Below, piece by piece: positions 25,735 to 33,958 of a stretch of 64,000 bases of DNA (position 1 is its first letter; every line of letters begins with the position of its first letter). Position numbers and translations under genes: made by a program. The notes beneath the pieces were generated by a model. That model did not search any database and had not been told where the DNA came from. It saw nothing but the letters and a program-made list of their open reading frames with translations. The DNA is from Flavobacterium franklandianum (GTDB lineage Bacteria > Bacteroidota > Bacteroidia > Flavobacteriales > Flavobacteriaceae): assembly GCF_007097365.1 (NCBI RefSeq), contig NZ_VJZR01000009.1, positions 62,001-126,000 on the forward strand. Direction: 5' to 3'.

Positions 25735-26751
25735 TTATTTTGATAAAATTGCTTCCCAAGAAAGCGGCTGGGCATTCAATTTTATTCCAAATTCCTTCGC
25801 ATCCGTTTCTTTGGAGAAAGCAATAATCCCACCTCTCATAGGACTTTGAATAGTTCCTCCTGAAAGGAAAAACGCTGTATTTGTTGGTATTAAAACATTG
25901 TCTTGGGCAAAATCATTTACAAAGTAAGCGCCCATTTTAGTCTCTGAATTTTCTTTGCAATAATTCATCATACACGAAATATCATCAAATTTATAGGCTC
26001 TTCTTTTTTCGGTAATCACTTCGGCTGCAAATTTTCCATCGGCAATGCTCATTCCGCAAAAATCGCAATTATCAGCATTTAATTTAATCGGAACCGCTTT
26101 GTCATTGGCACAAGAAAAAACAGTAATTGATAAAAGTAAAAATAGCGCAGGCTGAATGTTTTGTTTTCTAAATCTATTCAAAAGTTTAGTTTCCTTCACC
26201 ACGATAATAAGTAGCAAAACTCCAGCTGCGACCAACATCCATCCACCAATATCTGGAATGGAATACGCTCCAAAATTAAGCAGTTGTTTGTATCCAATTA
26301 AGGGTGGTTGATAGGCCATTCCTGGCACCACTATTGCGGCATTTGGATTGAGATTATGGCCGTATTCATAGTTCCATCTGTAAAAATCAATACCTGCCAA
26401 GATACCGAAAATCATGAAAGATGCCAGAAGAATTAGTACGCCCTTTCTTTTGTCTATGAATACCATTGCTAAGGCAAACAATCCGAAAAAGCCAAAGATA
26501 TAAGGCAAGATTTTAAATTCTGGAAAATCTTCGGTATGCAAAGTTTTCATTCCTATATAGTGATTTAATCCGTTGATAATATCTACATCACCACCTATTT
26601 TGTTTGCGTGTAATTGTAGCACCAATCCTTCGGGATATTGAGGTGCTTCGAGCTCTATTCTCCACATTGGAAAAAACAAAGAGGCAAAAAATAAGGCACT
26701 CACAGCCAAAAGAACTACTTTTGAAAATAATGATATTTTTGAAGTAATCAT
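25735..26751 (-). CDS. nosL: Membrane domain-NosL fusion protein
   Basis: The protein is 338 aa. Residues ~1-190 form a polytopic membrane domain with about four or five hydrophobic segments. Residues 201-214 (ALFLLLSITVFSC) form an internal lipobox-like segment with Cys214, as at the start of a normal NosL lipoprotein. Residues ~215-338 are the NosL copper chaperone (DNCDFCGMSIADGKFAAEV; CGM at 232-234, then the FDDISCMMNYC segment). Usually NosL is a separate ~170-aa lipoprotein. The membrane part could correspond to NosB, the small membrane protein of clade II nos clusters, which is otherwise missing here; that link is inference. Confidence 0.85.
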   Translation of the reverse strand: MITSKISLFSKVVLLAVSALFFASLFFPMWRIELEAPQYPEGLVLQLHANKIGGDVDIINGLNHYIGMKTLHTEDFPEFKILPYIFGFFGLFALAMVFIDKRKGVLILLASFMIFGILAGIDFYRWNYEYGHNLNPNAAIVVPGMAYQPPLIGYKQLLNFGAYSIPDIGGWMLVAAGVLLLIIVVKETKLLNRFRKQNIQPALFLLLSITVFSCANDKAVPIKLNADNCDFCGMSIADGKFAAEVITEKRRAYKFDDISCMMNYCKENSETKMGAYFVNDFAQDNVLIPTNTAFFLSGGTIQSPMRGGIIAFSKETDAKEFGIKLNAQPLSWEAILSK

Positions 26752-26784
26752 ACTATTTTTTAATTATAAATGGTTTAAAAAATG

Positions 26785-26848
26785 AACCATTAAGAAATTT
26801 AAGTTGATTAAGATGTGTAACTTAATATTCTTAATTTTCTTAATGGTT
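26785..26848. repeat. AACCATTA inverted repeat between nosZ and nosL
   Basis: AACCATTA (26785-26792) pairs with TAATGGTT (26841-26848). Inner sequences AAGAAATTTAAG and CTTAATTTTCTTAATGG extend the pairing. It is the same family as the repeat at 23691-23743 in this operon. Confidence 0.75.
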
Positions 26849-26873
26849 CGAAAAAAAGTTAACCTTGAATTAA

Positions 26874-28850
26874 TTATTTAGTTGCTGGCACATTTGTTCC
26901 TAAGCTAAACGTTAATGGAACATTGCTTCCTGCTGGAGATACTCTCACATAACCTTGCATTTCTTGGTGCAAAGCACTACAGAAATCGGTGCAATAGAAA
27001 GGAACTATACCTACTTTTTTAGGAAGCCATTTTAGTGTAGAGGTTTCTCCTGGCATAATAAGTAGCTCGCCATTATCGGCTCCTTTTATGGCAAATCCGT
27101 GAGGAACATCCCAATCTTGCTCTAAGTTAGTCACGTGGAAATAAACCTCATCACCCACTTTTATTCCTTCGATATTATCCGGTGCAAAGTGAGAACGAAT
27201 CGAAGTCATATAAACATCAACTCTATTGCCGCTTCGAACTACTTTTGATTCTTTCTCCCCTTTGGTAACGAAAGGATGATTGTTTTCTTCAATTTTATAG
27301 AATTTCAATTGGCCGTTATTTCGAATCAAATCAGCTGGTGCTGCTTGTGCATAATGTGGTTCTCCAATGGTTGGAAAATCCAAAATCAATTGCATTTTAT
27401 CACCGCTAATGTCAAATATTTGGGCACTTTGAGCTAGTTCTGGACCTGTGGGTAAATATCTATCTTTGGTAATTTTGTTGTAAGCAATCAAATATTTCCC
27501 GAAAGGTTTTCTACTATCGCCACCAGGAATACAAAGGTGTCCAACAGAATAATAGGTTGGAACTCTGTCTAAAACTTTCAATGATTTGATGTCCCATTTC
27601 ACCACTTCAGAAGAAACGAAGAAGGTAGTGTACGCATTTCCTTTTCCATCAAATTCCGTATGCAATGGTCCAAGACCAGGTTTTTGAACTTCGCCGTGCA
27701 AGGCTGCTTCGTATTTGATTACTGGTATTCCGTCATATTCACCATCAAATTGTTTGTTTTTGATAGCATTTTGCATTTTGTCAAAACTAAACACAGGAAT
27801 CAAAGCAGCTAATTTTCCAGAACCTACAATGTATTCCCCTGTTGGATCCACGTCACAACCGTGAGGCGATTTTGGACAAGGAATCATATAACATATGTCT
27901 TTTAATTCTTTAGCACTTAATACTAAAACCTCCGTTCTGATTTCAGATTTTGCAGTATGGGTTTTTTCGTCATAGATATTGTGAGCATATTTTGTAGTTA
28001 CTTTTTTGGCTTTACCCGCTTTTACATATTCTTCGGCTTTTTTCCAGTTGACTGCCATAATGAAATCTTTGTCTTTTTGGGAAGCATTCACTTCAAGCAA
28101 CGTATTGGCTTGTTCTGTATTGTAGCAAGAGAAGAAAAACCAACCGTGCGATTTTCCTTTACCGGCATGACTTAAATCGAAATTTACGCCTGGAGCTTCT
28201 ATTTGGAAAGCTATATCCATTTCACCTGCTTTTCCCACTTTTACAAAACTCAAATATCCTTTGAAGTTTTCTTTATAGGTATTAATTGGAACGTCACCGT
28301 TTACATTATCCGGCGGAACGCTAAAACGAGTTCCAGCAACCACATATTCCGTATTTTCTGTAATGAAAGGAGAAGAATGATTTCCTGCGCTGTTAGGCAA
28401 TTCGATAATTTCTTTTGTAGTAAACGTTTTCAAATCAACACGTGCAATACGAGGTGTATTATTGGCATTGGCAAAAAGCCAACGGCCATCAACTTGCCCA
28501 TTCGTTTGAGACAATTCAGTATGATGTTGATCATCCCAAGGGATAAAACCGTGAGAAGTGTTTAGCATAGGTTTTGTCTCTTCATTGTAGCCATAACCAC
28601 TTTGAGGATCGGCAGAAAAAACAGGAATAACCCTTAAAAGTCTTCCACTTGGTAAGCCATAAACGCTCACTTGACCACTAAAACCTCCAGAAACGAAATT
28701 ATAGAATTCATCATATTTTCCTGGGGCAACATACGCCTTTTGGGCTGCATCACCACTAACAACATCCCCTGAATTTTTAGGCTTGCAAGAACTAAAAAAT
28801 GCGGCTACCAAAACGATGGCCAAACCCGCTTTTATAAATTGGTTATTCAT
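26874..28850 (-). CDS. nosZ: Nitrous-oxide reductase, clade II (Sec/lipoprotein type)
   Basis: This 658-aa enzyme reduces N2O to N2. Its N-terminus is a Sec lipoprotein signal (AAFFSSCK), not the Tat signal of clade I, which marks it as clade II. The beta-propeller (~50-530) carries CuZ histidines in DQHHTE, AGNHSS, SPHGCD, GPLHTEF, SVGHLCIPGGD and GEPHYAQA. The C-terminal cupredoxin has the CuA ligands Cys620, Cys624, His628 and Met631 in FYCTDFCSALHQEM plus His in VPHGFAI. It follows the c-type cytochrome by 31 nt and is preceded by an Fnr-like promoter. It appears intact and full length. Confidence 0.97.
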   Translation of the reverse strand: MNNQFIKAGLAIVLVAAFFSSCKPKNSGDVVSGDAAQKAYVAPGKYDEFYNFVSGGFSGQVSVYGLPSGRLLRVIPVFSADPQSGYGYNEETKPMLNTSHGFIPWDDQHHTELSQTNGQVDGRWLFANANNTPRIARVDLKTFTTKEIIELPNSAGNHSSPFITENTEYVVAGTRFSVPPDNVNGDVPINTYKENFKGYLSFVKVGKAGEMDIAFQIEAPGVNFDLSHAGKGKSHGWFFFSCYNTEQANTLLEVNASQKDKDFIMAVNWKKAEEYVKAGKAKKVTTKYAHNIYDEKTHTAKSEIRTEVLVLSAKELKDICYMIPCPKSPHGCDVDPTGEYIVGSGKLAALIPVFSFDKMQNAIKNKQFDGEYDGIPVIKYEAALHGEVQKPGLGPLHTEFDGKGNAYTTFFVSSEVVKWDIKSLKVLDRVPTYYSVGHLCIPGGDSRKPFGKYLIAYNKITKDRYLPTGPELAQSAQIFDISGDKMQLILDFPTIGEPHYAQAAPADLIRNNGQLKFYKIEENNHPFVTKGEKESKVVRSGNRVDVYMTSIRSHFAPDNIEGIKVGDEVYFHVTNLEQDWDVPHGFAIKGADNGELLIMPGETSTLKWLPKKVGIVPFYCTDFCSALHQEMQGYVRVSPAGSNVPLTFSLGTNVPATK

Positions 28851-28881
28851 AACATATTAGTTTTTTGGTTTTTTAAATTTC

Positions 28882-29355
28882 TTATTTAACACCGTCATTT
28901 TGACGCATATACTCTAAAATATTTCTAGCATCTGCATCAGTAAGAGATTGATTTGGCATACGCACTAAACAAATTTCTAATTGTGCTTGTAATTCTGGAT
29001 CTTTATCAATCATAGGATCTGGATTGGTAATAAAATTCATAATCCATTCTGGTTTTTGACGCTCAGTAACTCCTTTCCATCCTGGACCTACTAATTTTTC
29101 ATCTGTCAATTTGTGACAAGCAGAACATTTAACCGCTTGGATTTTTTCGCCTTCAGCTGCCATTGCAACATCTAGTTTATCCCCTAAATCTATAGATGTG
29201 TGCTTTCCTAAACCTCTATTAGGATCGTAAGAAGAATCTCCTGCATCAGCTTCGGTAGTCGCTGAACCAGTTGAAAAATCTTCGGTATCTTTTTCTTTCT
29301 TTCCGCAAGAAGTAAACATTGCTATTGCAACAATAAATAATGATAATTTGTACAT
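28882..29355 (-). CDS. Monohaem c-type cytochrome lipoprotein, likely electron donor to NosZ
   Basis: This 157-aa lipoprotein has a lipobox (MFTSC, Cys17), an acidic linker and a class I cytochrome c domain with the haem motif CSACH (77-81) and probable axial Met133 in VRMPNQSLT. It is the first gene of the nos operon, directly behind the Fnr-like promoter, and probably passes electrons from the quinol/bc1-like chain to the CuA site of NosZ. Confidence 0.92.
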   Translation of the reverse strand: MYKLSLFIVAIAMFTSCGKKEKDTEDFSTGSATTEADAGDSSYDPNRGLGKHTSIDLGDKLDVAMAAEGEKIQAVKCSACHKLTDEKLVGPGWKGVTERQKPEWIMNFITNPDPMIDKDPELQAQLEICLVRMPNQSLTDADARNILEYMRQNDGVK

Positions 29356-29381
29356 AAAAATTGGATTTTAAATTTCTTGTA

Positions 29382-29425
29382 CAAATTTCTGAATCCGTTT
29401 GCTAAAGGATTATGATTGCAATCAT
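29382..29425 (-). promoter_or_regulatory. Fnr-like site and -7 element of the nos operon
   Basis: A perfect 14-bp palindrome ATGATTGCAATCAT lies at 29412-29425. On the minus strand, GAAATTTG at 29382-29389 is the -7 element. The palindrome centre is 36.5 bp from its last base. The first codon of the cytochrome gene begins at 29355, ~27 nt beyond the -7 element. The arrangement matches class II activation by a Crp/Fnr regulator. Confidence 0.72.
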
Positions 29426-29525
29426 ACTTAAAAAAGTATTTTATATATAATTAAAATTTTGTTAAGAATTAAACCTTTAAAACATATCCAAGTCTTATCA
29501 TTATAACTTAAAAAATATAATACAA

Positions 29526-29996
29526 ATGAAAAGATTATTTGTTTTAGCATTATTACTAGTTGGCACAACTATAATGGCACAAGAGAGAAACAGGAAACAT
29601 CAAGGAAATGCAATGGAGCAATTTACTCCAGAGCAAAAAAATCAATTGATGTTAAAAAAAATGACTTTAGAATTAGATTTGAATGATGCCCAACAAAAAG
29701 AAATGAGCGGATTTATTTCTGATAAAATAGCTAAAAAAGAAGCTCATAAAGCCGAGATGAAAGCGATGAAAGAAAAAGGAATAAAACCCACCAATGACGA
29801 ACGTTTTGCAATGCATATGAAAATGCTTGACGAACAAATTGCCGCAAAAAAAAGTATGCAAAAAATCCTAAATGCAAGGCAATTTGAAAAATGGACTTCG
29901 CTAAAAGAAGAACATAAAGGAAATCGTGAAGGAAATCGTGAAGAAAATCAACCAAGAAAACGTGAAGCAAAACATCAAGGTCAAAGACAAGGTTAA
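29526..29996 (+). CDS. Secreted helical protein, Spy/CpxP-like (DUF4890-type)
   Basis: This 156-aa protein has a signal peptide (ALLLVGTTIMAQ) and a highly charged alpha-helical body: FTPEQKNQLMLKKMTLELDLNDAQQKEM, then LDEQIAAKKSMQKILNARQFEKW, the LTxxQ-like pattern of the Spy/CpxP family. The tail is Arg/Gly/Glu-rich. Spy-like proteins act as periplasmic chaperones and metal-stress factors. A paralogue lies at 51737-52201. It is transcribed divergently from the nos operon and followed by a terminator. Confidence 0.75.
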   Translation: MKRLFVLALLLVGTTIMAQERNRKHQGNAMEQFTPEQKNQLMLKKMTLELDLNDAQQKEMSGFISDKIAKKEAHKAEMKAMKEKGIKPTNDERFAMHMKMLDEQIAAKKSMQKILNARQFEKWTSLKEEHKGNREGNREENQPRKREAKHQGQRQG

Positions 29997-30030
29997 AATT
30001 TAATAGTTAGTAGAATTGGTTGATTTGCAT

Positions 30031-30062
30031 AACTTCCGGCTGGTTACCGGAAGTTTTTTTTT
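30031..30062 (+). terminator. Rho-independent terminator after the Spy-like gene
   Basis: AACTTCCGG pairs with CCGGAAGTT around a short loop (CTGGTTA region), followed by eight or more T. It lies ~35 nt after the stop at 29996. Confidence 0.88.
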
Positions 30063-30116
30063 CTCACCCCAACCCTCTCCACACGAACGACAGCGAACTG
30101 GCGAAGCAAAGGAGAG
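30063..30116. repeat. Composite dispersed repeat (CCCCAACCC/GGAGAG type with GGCGAAGC core)
   Basis: CTCACCCCAACCCTCTCC and AAAGGAGAG flank CGAACGACAGCGAACTGG plus CGAAGCA (30084-30108). The flanks resemble the hairpin repeat at 44814-44840 and the core resembles the repeats at 22392-22419 and 44146-44172. It lies between two convergent genes. Confidence 0.6.
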
Positions 30117-30136
30117 AGAGAAGGAAAATTTAATTA

Positions 30137-31423
30137 CTAAAATGTCTTTGAAACCTTATCTACTGCTTGAATGGTAAAATCCAAGTCTTCATATGAAAGT
30201 GCATCGGTGATAAACCAAGTTTCATAAGCTGATGGCGCAATATAAATTCCTTCTTTCAACAATCCGTGGAAGAATTTTTTGAAGGTTTCATTATCTCCTT
30301 TTGCAGCAGATTGAAAATCGAAAACTGGAGCAGCATCAAAATGTACCGAAATCATGGAACCTATTGTGTTAATAGTAAATTCGACTTTATTTGCTTTCAA
30401 AACTTTGCCAATTCCAGCCGCTAAATAGGCTGTTTTTTCTTCTAATCTTTTGAAAATTGCTCGATCATTATCCAATGCTTGAAGCATGGCCAATCCTGCT
30501 GCCATTGCCAACGGATTTCCAGACAAAGTTCCGGCTTGATACACAGGTCCAAGAGGCGCTAAATAATTCATAATTTCATTTCTGGCTGCAAAAGCTCCTA
30601 CTGGTAATCCACCACCAATTACTTTTCCGAAACAAACTATGTCGGCTTTAATGTTAAACAATTCCTGAACTCCTCCTCTTGCTAAACGAAAACCGGTCAT
30701 TACCTCATCGAAAATCAGGAGAATTCCATTATCAGTACACAATTGGCGTACCCCTTCAAGAAAACCTTTATTGGGTGGAATACAACCCATATTTCCTGCA
30801 ACAGGCTCCACAATTATAGCAGCAATTTCGTTTTTATTGGCTTCTATTAAAGTCGAAACATTTTCTAAATCATTGTATTTTGCGAGCAAAGTATCTTTGG
30901 CAGTTCCGGCAGTTACTCCAGGACTGTTTGGCGAACCAAAAGTAACCGCACCACTTCCTGCTTGTATCAAAAATGAATCTGAATGTCCGTGATAACATCC
31001 TGCAAATTTGATAATTTTATCTTTTTTGGTAAATCCACGAGCAAGACGAACAGCACTCATACAGGCCTCAGTTCCTGAATTTACGAATCTTATTTTATCA
31101 ATATTTGGAACCATAGAAACTGCTAATGCTGCGATTTGAGTTTCTAACTCTGTTGGCATTCCAAAGGAAGTTCCTAGTTTGGCTTTTTCGATTACGGCAT
31201 CTACAACGGGTTGAAAAGCGTGACCCAGAATCATTGGCCCCCATGAATTGATATAATCTATTAGTTTGTTTCCATCTTCGTCAAATAAATATGCTCCTTT
31301 GGCACTTTTTACAAAAATAGGCGTTCCTCCAACAGCTTTAAAAGCACGAACTGGAGAATTTACACCACCTGGAATTACTTTTTCTGCTTCAGCAAAAAGC
31401 TGACTGCTTCTTTGATATAACAT
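30137..31423 (-). CDS. hemL: Glutamate-1-semialdehyde 2,1-aminomutase
   Basis: This 428-aa PLP enzyme converts glutamate-1-semialdehyde to 5-aminolevulinate, the second step of C5 tetrapyrrole synthesis. The opening [54 protein letters not shown] and the catalytic-Lys motif [14 protein letters not shown] are all typical. Length matches the family. It is flanked by repeats and appears monocistronic. Haem supply would serve the cytochrome and globin in the neighbouring island. Confidence 0.96.
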   Translation of the reverse strand: MLYQRSSQLFAEAEKVIPGGVNSPVRAFKAVGGTPIFVKSAKGAYLFDEDGNKLIDYINSWGPMILGHAFQPVVDAVIEKAKLGTSFGMPTELETQIAALAVSMVPNIDKIRFVNSGTEACMSAVRLARGFTKKDKIIKFAGCYHGHSDSFLIQAGSGAVTFGSPNSPGVTAGTAKDTLLAKYNDLENVSTLIEANKNEIAAIIVEPVAGNMGCIPPNKGFLEGVRQLCTDNGILLIFDEVMTGFRLARGGVQELFNIKADIVCFGKVIGGGLPVGAFAARNEIMNYLAPLGPVYQAGTLSGNPLAMAAGLAMLQALDNDRAIFKRLEEKTAYLAAGIGKVLKANKVEFTINTIGSMISVHFDAAPVFDFQSAAKGDNETFKKFFHGLLKEGIYIAPSAYETWFITDALSYEDLDFTIQAVDKVSKTF

Positions 31424-31435
31424 TTTAAAATTATG

Positions 31436-31588
31436 AGTTTAAGGGTTTAAAATTGTTTAAGAGTTTAAAAATTTAAAAATTTAAAGTTAGGAATTGAAAA
31501 TTGAAATTACTATTGATTTTTTTCGTTATAGTTTATTAGATTATGCCATTAAACTTTAAACCATTTTAAACTTTGAACTTTTAAATTA
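31436..31588. repeat. AT-rich repeat cluster upstream of hemL
   Basis: The gap holds repeated GTTTAA/TTTAAA words (GGGTTTAAAATTGTTTAAG, then TTTAAAAATTTAAAAATTTAAAG) and complementary ACTTTAAACCATTTTAAACT near 31553. This can fold imperfectly and belongs to the same low-complexity repeat class as 388-455. The hemL promoter should be here, but I could not fix a -7 element. Confidence 0.5.
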
Positions 31589-32395
31589 CTATTTAATTAT
31601 TATGGATTGCCCAATTGAAATTGAATTGTCAAAAATATTATTTAGCTTTTTTAATTCTTCAACAGGAATATTATATTTTTTTGATATAGAATACAAAGTA
31701 TCCCCTTTTGAAACCACGTAGCGTTCCGTTTCATTTGAAATTCTGTTGTTTGCATATCTAACAATATCCTTTTTATTGATATATATATCGTATTTGTACA
31801 ATTCGTAACGTTCGATTAAACTAATTAATTTGGTTGGATATTGTGGATCTGTCGCATAGCCTGCCTCTTTTAGTCCTTTGGCCCACCCTTTATAATCTTT
31901 ATAATCTAATTTAAAAAGTGATGAATATCTTGAACGTGATGTTAAAAAAAAAGCATGATCCTGAAACGAATCTTTAGGGTCATTGTATTTTCGAAAACAT
32001 TCCCCAGCGGAATCATCATCATATCGAACCGATTCTCCTAACCAATCATTGTGGCATTTTATACCAAAATGATTATTTGCTTGAATACACAAAGAAGAAA
32101 CTCCATAACCTGATTCTAGCAAAGCTTGACCTAAAACTATACTTGCCGGAATGCCATAATTCATCATATTCGATTGTGCAACATCTTTATATTTTTCGAT
32201 ATAATTCAGAATCAATTCGTTGGTCACTTTTACTCGTGGAGACGCTTCAATAGTTTGAGATTTATTAGACGAATTGTTTTTGTTTTGGGAAACTGAAGAA
32301 TAAGACCCATTTCTAGTGGTTTGTATTACCGACTTCTTCGTATTACAACTTACGAAAAAAAGAACCATTATTAAGAGAGCATATATTCGTGTCAT
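31589..32395 (-). CDS. Peptidoglycan glucosaminidase (GH73) lipoprotein with LysM domain
   Basis: This 268-aa lipoprotein has a lipobox (LFFVSC, Cys17), a Ser/Asn/Lys linker, a GH73 N-acetylglucosaminidase domain (~55-205; ALLESGYGVSSLCIQANNHFGIKC with the catalytic Glu) and a C-terminal LysM (~222-267; YVVSKGDTLYSISKKYNIP). It would cleave cell-wall glycan during growth or division. It overlaps the preceding PLP-enzyme gene by 4 nt, an operon signature. Length and domain order are normal for Flavobacteriaceae. Confidence 0.92.
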   Translation of the reverse strand: MTRIYALLIMVLFFVSCNTKKSVIQTTRNGSYSSVSQNKNNSSNKSQTIEASPRVKVTNELILNYIEKYKDVAQSNMMNYGIPASIVLGQALLESGYGVSSLCIQANNHFGIKCHNDWLGESVRYDDDSAGECFRKYNDPKDSFQDHAFFLTSRSRYSSLFKLDYKDYKGWAKGLKEAGYATDPQYPTKLISLIERYELYKYDIYINKKDIVRYANNRISNETERYVVSKGDTLYSISKKYNIPVEELKKLNNIFDNSISIGQSIIIK

Positions 32396-33315
32396 TGAAA
32401 ATTTATTATAGGTAATTTTTTTATTTTCAGTTTCAAATTCATTCCAGCATTTCCTTGAATTCCGCCTGTATGAATGAGTAATATTTTTGAATTTTCGGGA
32501 AAATAATTCTTATCAATCAAATCTATAACGCCAAAAACCATCTTTCCTGTATAAATAGGATCCAAAGGAACTTGATCTTCTACATAAAACTGATTGACAA
32601 AAGCGATTAATTCAGGATTCACCTTTCCATATCCACCAAAATGATAATCCGTTATTAATTCCCAATTTTCTTTGTGTACAAATTTACGAATTTCCTCTTT
32701 TAAAAAATCACCTTTCAAAGCTGGAAATCCCAAAACTTTTTGGTGTGGCAAACTGCTATTTATAAGACCGCTTACTGTCCCTCCTGTTCCAACTGCGCAA
32801 CATATAAAATCATATTCAGCATCTTCTTTGAATAAAATTTCTTCGCAACCTTGCACAGCAAATTCATTGGTTCCTCCTTCTGGGACATAATAGAAATCGC
32901 CAAATTCGTTTTTTAAATTTTCTATAAATGGGGATTCTGTTTTATGGCGATAGTCTTCTCGGGTCACAAATTTAAACTTCATGCCACATTCCTGAGCGAA
33001 TTTCAAGGTTGGATTATCTTGAATTTTACTCTCTAATTCATCTCCTCGAATAATTCCGATGGTTTTCAAGCCGTTTTCTTTTCCAGCAAACGCTGAAGCG
33101 GCAATATGATTGGAGAATGCTCCGCCAAAAGTGAGAAGTGTATGGTGGTTTTCAGCTTTAGCTTGAACCAAATTATATTTTAGTTTTCGGAATTTGTTCC
33201 CAGAAATAAATGGATGTATCAAATCCTCCCGTCTTATAAACAAAGAGAAATTTGGATTGGATAATTTTATTTCTTGGGTTAGAATTTCTTGCAAAACAAC
33301 TACTATTTGGTACAA
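32392..33315 (-). CDS. PLP-dependent ACC deaminase/D-cysteine desulfhydrase family protein
   Basis: This 307-aa fold-type II PLP enzyme has the cofactor-Lys motif SGNKFRKLKYNL near residue 40, FGGAFSNHIAA, the phosphate-binding AVGTGGTVSGL and a closing HTGGIQGNAG. This family covers 1-aminocyclopropane-1-carboxylate deaminase and D-cysteine desulfhydrase. The motif does not separate the two, and most bacterial members are D-cysteine desulfhydrase-like. The 3' end overlaps the glucosaminidase gene. The substrate is therefore uncertain. Confidence 0.88.
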   Translation of the reverse strand: MYQIVVVLQEILTQEIKLSNPNFSLFIRREDLIHPFISGNKFRKLKYNLVQAKAENHHTLLTFGGAFSNHIAASAFAGKENGLKTIGIIRGDELESKIQDNPTLKFAQECGMKFKFVTREDYRHKTESPFIENLKNEFGDFYYVPEGGTNEFAVQGCEEILFKEDAEYDFICCAVGTGGTVSGLINSSLPHQKVLGFPALKGDFLKEEIRKFVHKENWELITDYHFGGYGKVNPELIAFVNQFYVEDQVPLDPIYTGKMVFGVIDLIDKNYFPENSKILLIHTGGIQGNAGMNLKLKIKKLPIINFQ

Positions 33316-33381
33316 ATATACAACACAAAATGATTGTATTGTTTGTAGCAGAAGCGAATGAAGAATCTATGCTATTTACGC

Positions 33382-33708
33382 TCAAATATATTTCAAAAAA
33401 TCCCAAAAAGTCCTATTTTTTAAATAGTCAAGATCCTTTTCATTTGCGTAAGCTTCTCTCTCGAAACTAATATTTCTATAAGCTAAGTCTTTGTTTCTAT
33501 ATTGGGCCAACCTCAAAAAAAACTCAAGAAAATACCAAATAAAAAAAGGGATAATAAGCAGTTCCAATTGTTGCCGCAAGTGAATTCGTTCGTGATTTAC
33601 AAAAGTTACATTTTCTTTATCCAATCTATATTTCACAAACACAAATGGGAAAAATGCCAATCCGCGATACCCTTTGGGAATTAAATATTTGGTAACAATT
33701 AGAAACAT
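33382..33708 (-). CDS. Small membrane protein with HExxH motif, possible minimal zinc peptidase
   Basis: This 108-aa protein has a central hydrophobic stretch (LLIIPFFIWYFLEFFLRL) right after VNHERIHLRQQLE, which contains His-Glu-x-x-His. A later Glu in SFEREAYANE could be a third zinc ligand, as in gluzincin-type peptidases such as M56. At 108 aa it is far shorter than BlaR1/M56 proteins. I know it only as a conserved hypothetical. Catalytic activity is inference. Confidence 0.6.
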   Translation of the reverse strand: MFLIVTKYLIPKGYRGLAFFPFVFVKYRLDKENVTFVNHERIHLRQQLELLIIPFFIWYFLEFFLRLAQYRNKDLAYRNISFEREAYANEKDLDYLKNRTFWDFLKYI

Positions 33709-33735
33709 TAGTTATAAAGTGTATAAATTTGCTGT

Positions 33736-33912
33736 ATGAATGAACAAAGTAATGAAAAAAAGTTAATCGAAGGCGAAGATTTTTATTATACGCCAGAAGG
33801 TTATAAATGTTTTACCGAAAAGTACCATCTAAAAAAGGGATTTTGCTGTAAAAGTGGCTGTCGCCATTGCCCGTATGGTTTCGATAAAAAAACGGGGGAA
33901 ATTAAAAAGTGA
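33736..33912 (+). CDS. DUF5522-type Cys-rich small protein
   Basis: This 58-aa ORF runs from ATG 33736 to TGA 33912. It contains DFYYTPEGYKCFTEKYHLKK, then GFCCKSGCRHCPYGF. Such small proteins with a CC-x(3)-C-x(2)-C pattern are annotated DUF5522 and often sit near housekeeping genes in Bacteroidetes. The Cys pattern suggests a metal site. It is followed 46 nt later by hutU and is divergent from the HExxH protein. No function is known to me. Confidence 0.8.
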   Translation: MNEQSNEKKLIEGEDFYYTPEGYKCFTEKYHLKKGFCCKSGCRHCPYGFDKKTGEIKK

Positions 33913-33958
33913 GCAGTATTCAGTCGCAGTTTACAGTTTACATAAACTATAAAATAAA

